DNA from: Clostridiaceae bacterium | Lineage (GTDB): Bacteria > Bacillota > Clostridia > Oscillospirales > Acutalibacteraceae | Assembly: GCA_030530095.1 (NCBI GenBank) | Contig: JAUMVO010000015.1 | Location: 1 to 39,742, forward strand | DNA: 39,742 nucleotides | Reading direction: 5' to 3' | Shown: positions 24,801 to 32,700 of the stretch, piece by piece | How the letters are laid out: every line of letters begins with the position of its first letter | Position numbering within the stretch: the stretch's first letter is position 1 | The notes under the pieces: model-generated | The model's database searches: none | The model's input: the letters and a program-made list of their open reading frames with translations, nothing else | What the model was told of the DNA's origin: nothing | Program-made: the position numbers and the translations under genes

Positions 24801-25923
24801 ATATTGGACAAATAACTCAACAAAGTATTATATGGGTGATATGGATTCCGACAAGGCGTTTGATTTTGGCGATATCAGCGCAATTCTCAGCGCATCTGTC
24901 GGCTCACTTGAAAATATGACCGAGGTTCAGCAAACCGTTGCCGATTATGACCTTGACGGAGTTGTTGACGGCTTCGACGCCGCAGAGGTTGACAGATATG
25001 CTTATTCGGTCGGCATCACAAAGGGCGATGTCAATCAGGACGGCGAAATTGAACTTACGGACTACGCTATGATTAAGGCATATATCTCGGGTGTGGCAGT
25101 TGACAGTAACACTCCTGCGAATCTGCTTTCAACCGATTATCTCGAAACGAGATACGATACGCTTAAAGCTCAGTATCCCGAGGGAACGATAATAACCTCG
25201 CAGTATTACTGTGCGGATGTGGATTCCGACAAAGCGGTTGACGCATTTGATTTGTTCTATATAGATAAGCTTATAAACAAGGCGTCGATGCCGCCGACTT
25301 ATATATACTCGGATGGTTTTGAGAGCTATGCCGTTGATACGACCGTATCTTCGGGTGCTACGCCGTTCACCGTGCAGTATGACGGCACGGGAAACGGCAA
25401 TCAGAAGGTCATAACCGCTCAGCAGGCTGACGGCTCCGACGGAAATGTATTACAGCTTCAGGGCTCCTCGGGCTGGGCTTCCGAAATCAGATACGGCTTC
25501 ACACCCGATGAAAGACAGTATCTTGTGTTTGAAGCCGATGTCAAGCCCGTTGCGGGCACCTCACCGGGAGACGTACTCTTCGCCTCCAATCAGGCAGGCG
25601 GCGGCTGGACACATTCCGTATGCAGATTCGGACTCGGAAATAACGGCTTCCATTACGGCACCGAGGACGCCACAACTGCCATAAATACCGACCTGACATA
25701 CACTAACGGAAACTGGTATCATCTGAAAATGGTGCTGGATACAAGTGATTATAAATTCTATGTAAGCGTTGACGGCAACGTTCTCAACCCCGAAGGATAT
25801 CAGGCGGTTTCCGCAACGCCCGAATGGTTGGCATTAGGCGCAGGAAACGCAGGGCAGAATACTATGTATTTTGACAATATAAGCATATACTCTGTCGACA
25901 GTGCCGCTTGTGTTACAGATTGA
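21829..25923 (+). CDS. BspA-type leucine-rich-repeat secreted protein with internal dockerin-like modules and lectin-like domain
   Basis: 1364 residues. Signal peptide 1-27, cut after SFA. Residues about 50-1000 are LRR_5/BspA repeats (SITIPSTLTSI, AFYNCTNLESI) broken by seven copies of an insert of the type ITDLEAWCxIxF...NPLYxAHNLY. Four EF-hand-like segments follow: GDMDSDKAFDFGD (~1004), ADYDLDGVVDGFD, GDVNQDGEIELTD (~1066) and ADVDSDKAVDAFD (~1129), equal to two dockerin-type pairs. The C-terminus (about 1160-1364) resembles a concanavalin-A/LamG-like sandwich (ENISIYSVD-like end). Predicted role: binding to host or plant surfaces or a scaffoldin. No LPXTG or SLH anchor. ATG at 21829 has GGAGG 7 bases before it. 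The repeat region is more AT-rich in third positions than neighbouring genes, suggesting rapid evolution or acquisition. Confidence 0.88.
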   Translation: MKKALSILLSLILVLAALPFTAVESFATDYYTSPDGEWMYYLNENDEAIIYSGSTSSSAYLGSDTDIVVPSYIDRYPVVSLGQYTFSGNTNLQSIVLPNTLTTISNHVFRNCTNLTSVTFGNSVGMLGPNAFEGCTALTEMNLPDSVQTIGSYAFSGCTNLEKIYIPTGLTSIGGYAFNNCNKVVTYVKDLAAWCAIDFNNGGGYYSNPMERAHTLYIYDSSENDYILAENIVIPNGVTGISAGAFDGCQTMKSIVLPEGLTTINQYAFRSCSNLESITIPSTLTSISSRDTFYGCNKLNAVHISDIAAWCNITFDSSGANPLSYAKNLYIGDTLATDITIPSTVTTVKNNAFYYCTSLVNVTLASGVTTVNQAAFYNCLNLESITVSNTVTTINSNAFYNCSKLNAVYITDLEAWCDITFTNADANPLYKAHNLYINNVLSTVTVPTAISQIKQYSFAGLGNDVIIPGNVTTIGSYAFYGGTLESATLQEGVRTIKAHAFNGCTSMTSVYFPSTITVTENYAFGSCSKLSTYITDMEAWCNVQFGDSGGYYANPLETGHNLYLNGNLVTDLVIPNTITEIKYCAFMGASCIKSVTIPESVTTVGRLAFYDCTNLESITIPSTLTSIHNDRVFSYCNNLKEVHISDLAAWCNISFPNNSSNPLYYAKNLYLGNNKITDMVIPNTVTEIKPFTFYNCSGLTSLTIPDNVTAISNEAFYGCSGLQSVTVGNSLASIGNNAFYNCSGLNAVYITDLEHWCDIQFSNQASNPLYSGHNLYVNNVLSDITIPSTVTQLKQYVFTGLANNVTIPGNVNEIGPYAFADGKLSAAVLQEGVSIIRANAFSNCSSMTSITIPATLTTTENYAFSSCNNLGTYITDLEAWCNIQFGNGGGYYANPLETGHNLYLNNELVTDLVIPDTVTELKYCSFMGCSMQSVRLPNGLKSIGNLAFYNCTSLKSIIIPKTVTTIGNDRVFAYCNALTDYYCFKDTRGDTYWTNNSTKYYMGDMDSDKAFDFGDISAILSASVGSLENMTEVQQTVADYDLDGVVDGFDAAEVDRYAYSVGITKGDVNQDGEIELTDYAMIKAYISGVAVDSNTPANLLSTDYLETRYDTLKAQYPEGTIITSQYYCADVDSDKAVDAFDLFYIDKLINKASMPPTYIYSDGFESYAVDTTVSSGATPFTVQYDGTGNGNQKVITAQQADGSDGNVLQLQGSSGWASEIRYGFTPDERQYLVFEADVKPVAGTSPGDVLFASNQAGGGWTHSVCRFGLGNNGFHYGTEDATTAINTDLTYTNGNWYHLKMVLDTSDYKFYVSVDGNVLNPEGYQAVSATPEWLALGAGNAGQNTMYFDNISIYSVDSAACVTD
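22732..24770 (+). repeat. 1020-bp in-frame tandem duplication inside the LRR gene
   Basis: Three successive AWC inserts at 22732, 23049 and about 23431 recur at 23752, 24069 and 24451. Each pair is separated by exactly 1020 bases, or 340 residues. A block of three inserts with its LRR units has therefore been duplicated with no net indel through most of its length. One residue is lost near 24610. The two blocks are diverged in sequence, so the event is not recent. Confidence 0.85.
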
Positions 25924-25981
25924 CAAACAGTGTAACTCAAACTGATAAAACCAAAAAAATCAAGATTTTTGTAAAAAAGAC

Positions 25982-26010
25982 TTGATTTTATTAAACAATT
26001 CTGTTATTAT
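25982..26010 (+). promoter_or_regulatory. Promoter of rpmB
   Basis: TTGATT (25982-25987) and TATTAT (26005-26010) with 17-base spacing, 38 bases before the rpmB start. The -35 overlaps the arm of a weak AAATCAAG/CTTGATTT stem that may end the LRR transcript. Confidence 0.55.
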
Positions 26011-26047
26011 ATTCCCTGCTAATCGTTAAAAGGAGGTGCCACGCACT

Positions 26048-26233
26048 ATGGCAAAATGTGAATTCTGCGGAAAAGATGTCAAGTTCGGCATCAAGGTTTC
26101 TCACTCACACAGACGCTCAAACAGAACATGGAAGCCTAATGTAAAAAGAGTTAAGGCAATCGTAAACGGCTCTCCTAAAAGAGTTTATGCTTGCACTCGT
26201 TGCCTTCGTTCAGGCAAGGTTACAAGAGCCTAA
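26048..26233 (+). CDS. rpmB: 50S ribosomal protein L28
   Basis: Large-subunit ribosomal protein, 61 residues. It carries CEFCGKDV near the start and CTRCLRSGKV near the end, the zinc-ribbon (C+) form; paralogues without cysteines are used during zinc shortage in some Firmicutes. The ATG at 26048 is 9 bases after AGGAGGTG; a GTG at 26036 inside that site is rejected. Monocistronic, with its own promoter and terminator. Confidence 0.96.
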   Translation: MAKCEFCGKDVKFGIKVSHSHRRSNRTWKPNVKRVKAIVNGSPKRVYACTRCLRSGKVTRA

Positions 26234-26251
26234 GTTTAAGAGAAGAAATCC

Positions 26252-26278
26252 ACGCCCGTCGTATGACGGGCGTTTTTT
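26252..26278 (+). terminator. Terminator of rpmB
   Basis: Stem ACGCCCGTC/GACGGGCGT with loop GTAT and TTTTT. Confidence 0.92.
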
Positions 26279-26305
26279 CCTGCGCTCCGACAAAACCAAA
26301 CCGCC

Positions 26306-26511
26306 AAATCGGAGTTTGGCGATGCGATTGACGGTGAGCATTCAGCGCCCCTTGTTAAAGGGGAGAGGGCCAGCGAATGCTGGCGAGGGGATTCAAGAAA
26401 GCTTGATATAACAACAAAAAGGAATCCCACCACCGTCTTCGACGGTCCCCCTCCCTTTGACAAGGGAGGCTGGTGTCCTATCAAGCTTTCTCCCCGACAA
26501 ACTCAAATTTG
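26306..26511 (+). repeat. 206-bp nested palindromic repeat, complete copy 2
   Basis: Same element as 16141-16346. The left cap is GCCAAA-TCGGAG-TTTGGC (26303-26320), where copy 1 has a different stem. The central hairpin is ACCGTC-TTC-GACGGT (26432-26446) against ACCGCC-ATAC-GGCGGT in copy 1, a paired substitution. An AGAAAGCTTGATA segment at left is matched by its exact inverse TATCAAGCTTTCT at right; copy 1 has lost this on its right side. It lies between the rpmB terminator and the recA promoter. Confidence 0.85.
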
Positions 26512-26561
26512 CCCGTCACGGCGGGTTTGGTAATCTTTTTGCAATTATTTCAAAAAAACAC

Positions 26562-26590
26562 TTGCTTTTTACGTAAAGATAATATATAAT
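26562..26590 (+). promoter_or_regulatory. Promoter of the recA operon
   Basis: TTGCTT (26562-26567) and TATAAT (26585-26590) with 17-base spacing. Confidence 0.72.
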
Positions 26591-26599
26591 TTAGAAAAA

Positions 26600-26613
26600 C
26601 GAACATTTGTACG
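26600..26613 (+). promoter_or_regulatory. LexA (SOS) box before recA
   Basis: CGAACATTTGTACG matches the Gram-positive LexA site CGAACRNRYGTTYG-type at all but one or two positions. It lies directly downstream of the -10, where bound LexA would block transcription. Confidence 0.65.
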
Positions 26614-26632
26614 ATTGAGAGGTAATCTGAAT

Positions 26633-27769
26633 ATGGCAGCTAAGACAGCATCGGTTAACGAGAATAAAAAGAAGGCGCTTGACACGGCTCTTGCGCAGAT
26701 AGAGAAGAAATACGGCGAAGGCGCTATCATGCGTCTGGGCGAGAACGGCGGTATGAACGTCGAGGCTATTTCGACGGGTTCGATAGCGCTTGACGCTGCG
26801 ACGGGTATCGGCGGCTTCCCCAAGGGCAGAATAATCGAGATTTACGGTCCCGAGTCATCGGGTAAGACTACACTTGCGCTTCACGCTGTTGCCGAGGCTC
26901 AGAAGGCGGGCGGCGAGGCTGCTTTCGTTGACGCGGAGCATGCACTCGATCCGATTTACGCGGCTGCGCTGGGCGTTGACGTTGATTCGCTTCTCGTTTC
27001 CCAGCCCGACGACGGTGAGCAGGCGCTAGAAATCGTTGAGGCACTTGCGCGTTCGGGAGCGCTTGACGTTATAGTTGTTGACTCGGTTGCGGCGCTCGTT
27101 CCCAGAGCCGAAATCGACGGCGAAATGGGCGACAGCCACATGGGCGCTCACGCACGTCTTATGTCGCAGGCTATGAGAAAGCTTGCCGGCGTTATCTCGA
27201 AATCAAATACGATTATCATATTCATCAATCAGCTTCGTGAGAAGGTCGGCGTAGTTTTCGGCAACCCCGAAACGACTACGGGCGGCCGCGCGCTGAAATT
27301 CTATGCGACTATACGTATGGACGTTCGCAGGAGCGAGGCTCTCAAGGGTGCGAACGGCGAGTTCATCGGCTCTCACACCAAGGTCAAGATAGTCAAGAAT
27401 AAGGTTGCTCCGCCCTTCAAGACGGCTGAGTTCGATATCATGTTCGGCGAGGGTATCTCGCACGAGAGCGAGCTTGTCGATATGGCGGTCAATATGGATA
27501 TTATCAAGAAGAGCGGCGCGTGGTTCTCCTACGGCGAGCAGAGAATAGCTCAGGGCAGGGAGAACGCCAAGAAGTATCTCGTTGACAACCCCGAGGTTGC
27601 AGCCGAGGTAGAGGCGAAAATCCGCGAGAAGATTTCTCAGCAGAGAAGCGGCGAGACTGTTGCCGACGACGAGCTTTCGGACGAGGTCGTTGCATACAGA
27701 CCCGTTGCCACGACAAAGGACGCCGCGAGGGCGAAAATCGACGTTATAGTCGACGATGACGACGAATGA
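26633..27769 (+). CDS. recA: Recombinase RecA
   Basis: DNA strand-exchange ATPase and SOS co-protease, 378 residues. Walker [10 protein letters not shown] is near residue 72; the MAW/loop regions [20 protein letters not shown] and [12 protein letters not shown] match the family. The C-terminal tail is acidic (DVIVDDDDE). ATG at 26633 follows GAGAGGT; a start 18 bases upstream is also in frame but lies over the ribosome site. Its stop overlaps the recX start (ATGA). Likely SOS-induced via the box at 26600. Confidence 0.97.
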   Translation: MAAKTASVNENKKKALDTALAQIEKKYGEGAIMRLGENGGMNVEAISTGSIALDAATGIGGFPKGRIIEIYGPESSGKTTLALHAVAEAQKAGGEAAFVDAEHALDPIYAAALGVDVDSLLVSQPDDGEQALEIVEALARSGALDVIVVDSVAALVPRAEIDGEMGDSHMGAHARLMSQAMRKLAGVISKSNTIIIFINQLREKVGVVFGNPETTTGGRALKFYATIRMDVRRSEALKGANGEFIGSHTKVKIVKNKVAPPFKTAEFDIMFGEGISHESELVDMAVNMDIIKKSGAWFSYGEQRIAQGRENAKKYLVDNPEVAAEVEAKIREKISQQRSGETVADDELSDEVVAYRPVATTKDAARAKIDVIVDDDDE

Positions 27770-28392
27770 TATTAAGCATAAAGCCGGGTAAATCCGACAA
27801 AGTCCACATTTATATTGACGGCGAATACCGGATGACCTGCGACGGCAACTTCTGGTTTTCGGAAAAGTGGCACAAATTAAAAGAGATTAATGACGAGGAG
27901 CTGACTGAGCTTGAGGGCGCGGTCAGCTCCCGCCGCGCGTTTTTAAGCGGTATGAATCTGCTCGGACGGCGCGCACATTCCAAAAAGGAGCTTTTAATCA
28001 AGCTTTCGCAGAAGTTTGACCGAAGCGCAGCCGAAAATGCGGTCGCAAAACTCGAAACGCTTATGCTTATCGACGACGAAAAGTTTGCCCGCTATTATGC
28101 CGAGGAGCTTTTTGAACGCAAGCACTTTGCGCCAAAACGTATTGAAAACGAGCTTCGCCTAAAGGGCATAGACTCGGAAACGGCGAGAAATGCCGTCGAA
28201 TCACTTGACAAAGAGGATAATAATCGTATTATATTATTGTTAAATTCGAAATATAAGACTAAGCTGTCAACCGAAAAGGGCGTTCGTCAGGCGATTAACG
28301 GACTGATGCGTATGGGCTACGCCTACGGAGATATCAAAAAGGCGCTCGATGAGGTTGGCTGTAATTCGGAAGGTGAGGATTTCGATGGCTAA
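27766..28392 (+). CDS. recX: RecA regulator RecX
   Basis: Helical protein that binds in the groove of the RecA filament and limits its activity. 208 residues, within the family's length range; typical sequences are [36 protein letters not shown] and [11 protein letters not shown]. It overlaps recA by 4 bases and rimO by 8 bases, so RecA and RecX are translated together and the ratio can be held. Confidence 0.9.
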   Translation: MILSIKPGKSDKVHIYIDGEYRMTCDGNFWFSEKWHKLKEINDEELTELEGAVSSRRAFLSGMNLLGRRAHSKKELLIKLSQKFDRSAAENAVAKLETLMLIDDEKFARYYAEELFERKHFAPKRIENELRLKGIDSETARNAVESLDKEDNNRIILLLNSKYKTKLSTEKGVRQAINGLMRMGYAYGDIKKALDEVGCNSEGEDFDG

Positions 28393-29710
28393 AAAAATCG
28401 GTATGATTTCCCTTGGCTGCTGCAAGAATCAGGTTGACGCCGAGATTATGCTTGCAAAGCTCGCTCAAAACGGCTTTGAGATACTTGACGACGTTGACGG
28501 CGCGGATGCCGTTATTATAAACACCTGCGGCTTTATCGAGGACGCCAAAAAGGAAGCTATTGAAAACATACTCGATATGGTTGAGCTTCAGAAGGAAGGC
28601 GTTATCGGCCGCATTATCGTCACGGGCTGTCTTGCCGAGCGTTATAAAGAGGAAATGCTTAAGGAAATTCCCGAAATTGACGCGGTAGTCGGCATCGGCT
28701 CAAATAAAGATATTGTTGATATAGTTAACGAAGTTCTTTCGGGTGAAAACGTTGAACGCTTCGGCGACAAGGCGTGTCTGCCGCTTGACGGCGAGAGACT
28801 GCTGACAACTGCGCCGTATTACGCATACCTGAAAATTGCAGAGGGCTGTTCGAACAACTGCACCTACTGCGCTATTCCGCAGATACGCGGTCCGTTCCGT
28901 TCAAGAGATCCCGAGAGCATTCTTCGCGAGGCGAAGCAGCTTGCCGACGGCGGAGTTAAGGAACTTATCGTTGTTGCTCAGGACACAAGCCGTTACGGCG
29001 AGGACCTGTACGGAAAATCTGCGCTTCCCGCGCTACTGACGGCGCTCAATAAAATTGAAGGTCTTGAGTGGATAAGGGTGCTTTACTGCTATCCCGAGAG
29101 AATTACCGACGAGCTTATCGAGGCATTTAAGAATAACGAAAAGGTTGTCAAATACATTGACATTCCCATTCAGCACGCCGACGCGGGCATACTCAAAAAG
29201 ATGAACCGTAAGGGCGACAGGGACAGTCTGCTGGCGCTTGTCGCTAAGCTTCGCCGCGAGATACCCGATATGGTAATCAGAACGACGCTTATTACGGGCT
29301 TCCCCGGTGAGGGCGAGGCTGAGTTTGAGACGCTTTCGGACTTCGTCGATAAGGCAAAATTCGACCGCTTAGGCTGTTTTGCATACTCGCTCGAGGAGGG
29401 AACTCCCGCGGCTTTGCTGCCCGATCAGGTTGACGAGCAGGTAAAACTTGACAGAAGTGATATAATAATGGAGCAGCAATACCGTATAGTGCTTTCAAAA
29501 AACGATGCGCTTATCGGCAAGGTGCTGCGAACTGTTGTTGAGGGATACGACGGATATACCGACACTTATTTCGGCAGAACGTGGCGCGATGCGCCCGAAA
29601 TTGACGGCACGGTCAATTTTACCTGCGGTTATGAGCTGAATGTCGGCGAATTCGTTGACGTGGAAATTATGGGGGTAAATGAGTACGATTTAATAGGTGA
29701 GGTTGTATGA
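28385..29710 (+). CDS. rimO: Ribosomal protein S12 methylthiotransferase RimO
   Basis: Radical-SAM enzyme that adds a methylthio group to an aspartate of ribosomal protein S12. 441 residues: an N-terminal UPF0004 domain with three cluster cysteines (SLGCCKNQVDAE, INTCGF, TGCLAERY), a radical SAM domain with C155-x3-C159-x2-C162, and a C-terminal TRAM domain. ATG at 28385 follows GGTGAGG; an upstream in-frame extension would overlap recX further. pgsA starts 4 bases inside its end. MiaB relatives modify tRNA, but the pgsA neighbour and the N-terminus favour RimO. Confidence 0.92.
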   Translation: MAKKIGMISLGCCKNQVDAEIMLAKLAQNGFEILDDVDGADAVIINTCGFIEDAKKEAIENILDMVELQKEGVIGRIIVTGCLAERYKEEMLKEIPEIDAVVGIGSNKDIVDIVNEVLSGENVERFGDKACLPLDGERLLTTAPYYAYLKIAEGCSNNCTYCAIPQIRGPFRSRDPESILREAKQLADGGVKELIVVAQDTSRYGEDLYGKSALPALLTALNKIEGLEWIRVLYCYPERITDELIEAFKNNEKVVKYIDIPIQHADAGILKKMNRKGDRDSLLALVAKLRREIPDMVIRTTLITGFPGEGEAEFETLSDFVDKAKFDRLGCFAYSLEEGTPAALLPDQVDEQVKLDRSDIIMEQQYRIVLSKNDALIGKVLRTVVEGYDGYTDTYFGRTWRDAPEIDGTVNFTCGYELNVGEFVDVEIMGVNEYDLIGEVV

Positions 29711-30276
29711 ATCTGAATTTACCCAATAAGCTGACACTCGCGAGAATTATCATCACTCCCGTTTTTCTCGCTGTTATTATGTGGGAGTCGCTTGCACACA
29801 GATTTTTAATTGCAGATATCATTTTCGTCATCGCTTCGATTACCGACGCCGTTGACGGACATCTCGCAAGAAAAAATAACGAGGTTACGAATTTCGGCAA
29901 GCTGCTTGACCCGATTGCCGACAAGATACTGACTACGGCGGCGCTGCTTGCGTTTCTGCAGTTAGGGCTTTGCAACGTCTGGATTGTTATGATAGTGCTC
30001 ACGCGTGAATTTGCGATATCTTCAATCCGTATGATTTGCGCCGCAAACGGCACGGTAATACCCGCCAACATTTTCGGTAAAATCAAAACTGCAAGTCAGA
30101 TGGTTTTCACGGTTATAATTATGCTTCTGTGCGAGTTTGAAGGCATTGTCGCAAAAACGCCCTTCACCGTGGCGCAGATTTCGTCCTGCCTTTTGTGGAT
30201 TACGGCGATACTGGCGGTCGTTTCGGGTATAATCTATATCAATGACAGCCGCAAATATATCGACTACTCAAAATAA
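29707..30276 (+). CDS. pgsA: CDP-diacylglycerol–glycerol-3-phosphate 3-phosphatidyltransferase
   Basis: Membrane enzyme making phosphatidylglycerol phosphate, the first step to phosphatidylglycerol and cardiolipin. 189 residues, about five hydrophobic segments. The CDP-alcohol transferase signature DAVDGHLARK followed by NFGKLLDPIADK supplies the four conserved aspartates. It overlaps rimO by 4 bases. rimO–pgsA is a common Firmicute pairing; cinA, often next to them, is absent here. Confidence 0.93.
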   Translation: MNLNLPNKLTLARIIITPVFLAVIMWESLAHRFLIADIIFVIASITDAVDGHLARKNNEVTNFGKLLDPIADKILTTAALLAFLQLGLCNVWIVMIVLTREFAISSIRMICAANGTVIPANIFGKIKTASQMVFTVIIMLLCEFEGIVAKTPFTVAQISSCLLWITAILAVVSGIIYINDSRKYIDYSK

Positions 30277-30280
30277 TTGG

Positions 30281-30308
30281 TTGCAATTATTGAAATTTGT
30301 GATACAAT
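30281..30308 (+). promoter_or_regulatory. Promoter of the cysE–cysS T-box leader
   Basis: TTGCAA (30281-30286) and TACAAT (30303-30308) with a 16-base spacer, directly before the T-box leader. Confidence 0.55.
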
Positions 30309-30321
30309 GTATTAAACAATA

Positions 30322-30546
30322 AATGCGTTGACTGAGAGAGTAACATTCTCATAAGGTCTTGTCAGAGAGGAAGCGCCGTCGGCTGAAAGCCTTCCGACCG
30401 AAAGGAATGCGAAATGCACTCACGAGCATGCGGGGGGAAGCGAGTATCCCCGCACGGGCAGTTTCCGTTAAAGACTCTTAAGTTATAAAACGAAGTGGAA
30501 CCGCGATTATTCGCCTTCGAAGCCATCGGGCTTTGGAGGCGTTTTC
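30322..30546 (+). promoter_or_regulatory. T-box riboswitch, probably tRNA-Cys
   Basis: Leader RNA that reads through when uncharged tRNA binds. The T-box AAGTGGAACCGCG is at 30493-30505. The terminator stem CGCCTTCGAAGCC/GGCTTTGGAGGCG (30512-30541), with G-U pairs, is followed by TTTT. An upstream structured region has GGAATGCGAAATGCAC near 30404-30419; the probable specifier is UGC (30415-30417), which reads Cys and fits the genes it controls. An alternative UGC at 30408-30410 cannot be excluded by eye. Confidence 0.88.
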
Positions 30547-30562
30547 ATTTTTCGGAGGATTT

Positions 30563-31213
30563 ATGATTAAACGGTTTAAGCAGGATATTCAGGCGGTAAA
30601 GGACAGAGACCCTGCCGCCAAATCGGGACTGGAAATAGCGTTGCTCTATCCCGGCTTTAAGGCGGTACGCATGCACCGCCGCGCATACTGGCTGTGGAAT
30701 CACGGCCTCAAGCTCTGGGCGCGCGCCGTTTCGCAGAGAGCCGCGCAAAAGACGGGTATTGAAATCCACCCCGCCGCAAAGATAGGCGAAAGGCTCTTTA
30801 TTGACCACGGTACGGGCGTTGTAATCGGTGAGACGACAGAGATAGGCGACGACGTTACGCTTTATCAGGGCGTTACCTTAGGCGGTACGGGCAAGGACGT
30901 CGGCAAGCGCCATCCTACGATAGGAAACAATGTTATGATAGGCGCGGGCGCGAAGGTGCTCGGTCCGTTTACCGTGGGCGACAATTCAAATATCGCCGCG
31001 GGTGCGGTAGTGCTTGAGGAAATTCCGCCCAACTGTACGGCGGTCGGTGTACCCGCGAGGGTTGTACGCTATAACGGCGAGAGAGTCGATATACTCGACC
31101 ACGTTCATATTCCCGACCCCGTTTCTCAGGAGCTTTGCAAGCTCAACGTCAGAATAGAACATCTTGAAAAGGAATTGGCACAGTATAAGGAGAAAGAAAA
31201 TGAGAGTTTATAA
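30563..31213 (+). CDS. cysE: Serine O-acetyltransferase
   Basis: First step of cysteine synthesis: acetyl-CoA + L-serine to O-acetylserine. 216 residues; the N-terminal helical part is short, and the C-terminal left-handed beta-helix of hexapeptide repeats runs through IGETTEIGDDVTLYQGVTL, IGNNVMIGAGAKVLGPFTVG and NIAAGAVVL. The catalytic Asp-His in FIDHGTGVVIGE and His in GKRHPTIG are present. ATG at 30563 has CGGAGGA about 5 bases upstream. It overlaps cysS by 14 bases. Confidence 0.94.
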   Translation: MIKRFKQDIQAVKDRDPAAKSGLEIALLYPGFKAVRMHRRAYWLWNHGLKLWARAVSQRAAQKTGIEIHPAAKIGERLFIDHGTGVVIGETTEIGDDVTLYQGVTLGGTGKDVGKRHPTIGNNVMIGAGAKVLGPFTVGDNSNIAAGAVVLEEIPPNCTAVGVPARVVRYNGERVDILDHVHIPDPVSQELCKLNVRIEHLEKELAQYKEKENESL

Positions 31214-32597
31214 TACGCTTACACGCACCAAGCAGGAGCTTAAAACAATCGACGAGGGCGAGGTGAAAATTTACGCCTGCGGCCCGACGGTATATAACTA
31301 TATTCATATCGGCAACGCGCGTCCGCTGTGCGTTTTTGACACGCTTCGCCGTTATCTTGAATACAGAGGCTACAAGGTAAAGTTCGTTCAGAATTTCACC
31401 GATATCGACGACAAGATTATAAAGAAGGCAATCGAAGAGAATTCGGACTATAAGACCGTTTCCGAAAAGTATATCGAGGAATTCTGGAAGGACGCAAAGG
31501 GGCTGAATTTCCGCGAGGCGACCGTTCATCCCAAGGCGACCGAGAACATTGACGAGATTATCCATATTATTGAAACGCTTGTTGAAAAGGGCTATGCGTA
31601 TCCCGTGGAAAACGGCGACGTATATTTCAGCCCCGCAAAATTCAATGAGTACGGCAAGCTTTCGCATCAGCCGCTCGAGGATTTGGAAGCGGGTGCGAGA
31701 ATAAATATCGGCGAGCTTAAGAAGGAGCCGATGGACTTCGCTCTCTGGAAGGGCGCCAAGCCCGGCGAGCCATATTGGGAGTCGCCGTGGGGCAAGGGCA
31801 GACCCGGCTGGCATATCGAGTGCTCGGCTATGGCGGGCAGATATCTCGGCAAGACCATCGACATTCACTGCGGCGGTCAGGACCTTATCTTCCCGCACCA
31901 CGAAAACGAAATTGCACAGTCCGAGTGCTGCAACGGCGTTCCGTTTGCAAACTACTGGATGCACAACGGCTATATCAACGTTGACAATGTAAAGATGTCG
32001 AAGTCGCTGGGTAACTTCTTCACCGTACGCGAGGTTGCCGAGAAATTCGGCTACGAGCCTATACGCTATCTGATGATTTCCTCGCAGTACAGAAGCCCGA
32101 TTAACTATTCAATCGATATTATCGAGCAGTGCAAGGCGGCGCTTGAGCGTCTTTATACCTGCCGCGACAATCTTGATTTCGCGCTTGAAAATGCGGGCGA
32201 CAGCGTTCCCGAAAATGCCGACGAAATCAAGGCTCAGCTTGACTCACGCCGTGAACAGTTTATAAAGGCGATGGATGACGACCTCAACACCGCAGACGGT
32301 ATTTCGGCGGTATTCGAGCTTGTCAAGGACATCAACGTAAACGTAATTAACTCAGGCTCCAAGGAGCTTGTTGAGTATGCCGCAAAGCTCTTTGACGAGC
32401 TTACAAACGTTCTCGGTCTTGTATATAACAGAGACAAGGGCTCGCTTGACAGTGAGATTGAAGCGCTTATTGAAGCACGCACCAAGGCGAGAGCCGAGAA
32501 GAACTGGGCAGAGGCCGACAGAATAAGAGACGAACTGAAGGCTCAGGGAATTGTGCTCGAGGACACCGCTCAGGGCGTCAAGTGGCACAGGGAATGA
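31200..32597 (+). CDS. cysS: Cysteinyl-tRNA synthetase
   Basis: Class I aminoacyl-tRNA synthetase, 465 residues. H36-I-G-N39 and KMSKS (265-269) form the ATP site. Zinc ligands come from cysteines and histidines in YACGPTVYNY, IECSAMAG and FPHHENEIAQSECC. The C-terminal DALR-like region is normal length. ATG at 31200 is within cysE, with AAGGAG 6-10 bases before it. The cysE–cysS pair under a Cys T-box makes both responsive to charged tRNA-Cys. No U-tract terminator follows: the first hairpin of a repeat array begins at the base after the stop codon. Confidence 0.96.
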   Translation: MRVYNTLTRTKQELKTIDEGEVKIYACGPTVYNYIHIGNARPLCVFDTLRRYLEYRGYKVKFVQNFTDIDDKIIKKAIEENSDYKTVSEKYIEEFWKDAKGLNFREATVHPKATENIDEIIHIIETLVEKGYAYPVENGDVYFSPAKFNEYGKLSHQPLEDLEAGARINIGELKKEPMDFALWKGAKPGEPYWESPWGKGRPGWHIECSAMAGRYLGKTIDIHCGGQDLIFPHHENEIAQSECCNGVPFANYWMHNGYINVDNVKMSKSLGNFFTVREVAEKFGYEPIRYLMISSQYRSPINYSIDIIEQCKAALERLYTCRDNLDFALENAGDSVPENADEIKAQLDSRREQFIKAMDDDLNTADGISAVFELVKDINVNVINSGSKELVEYAAKLFDELTNVLGLVYNRDKGSLDSEIEALIEARTKARAEKNWAEADRIRDELKAQGIVLEDTAQGVKWHRE

Positions 32598-32700
32598 CAA
32601 GGTCTGTGACCTTGCAGTGAAATTCTTGCTTCGCAAGAGTGAAATTGCCTTACGGCAGTGAAATCCGTCCTTTGGACGGGTGAAATTTGCTTTCAGCAAG
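32598..32700 (+). repeat. Hairpin array with GTGAAAT spacers, copy 1
   Basis: Five hairpins in a row with spacer AGTGAAAT(T) between them: CAAGGTC-TGT-GACCTTG (32598-32614), CTTGC-TTC-GCAAG (32625-32637), TGCC-TTAC-GGCA (32646-32657), CCGTCC-TTT-GGACGG (32665-32679) and TTGCT-TTC-AGCAA (32687-32699). The array begins immediately after the cysS stop. Compared with the array at 39632-39742, three of the five stems differ by paired changes that keep base pairing. Confidence 0.85.

Noticed and set aside
25940-25992. Terminator of the LRR gene
   Set aside because: AAATCAAG/CTTGATTT is AT-rich with a 16-base loop and overlaps the rpmB promoter. Too weak to list.
26036-26047. GTG as the rpmB start
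   Set aside because: It is part of the AGGAGGTG ribosome site; the ATG at 26048 gives the usual L28 N-terminus.
16141-26511. Insertion sequence or composite transposon bounded by the two repeat copies
   Set aside because: The copies are in the same orientation 10 kb apart and contain no transposase; the genes between are housekeeping. A mobile unit is not supported.
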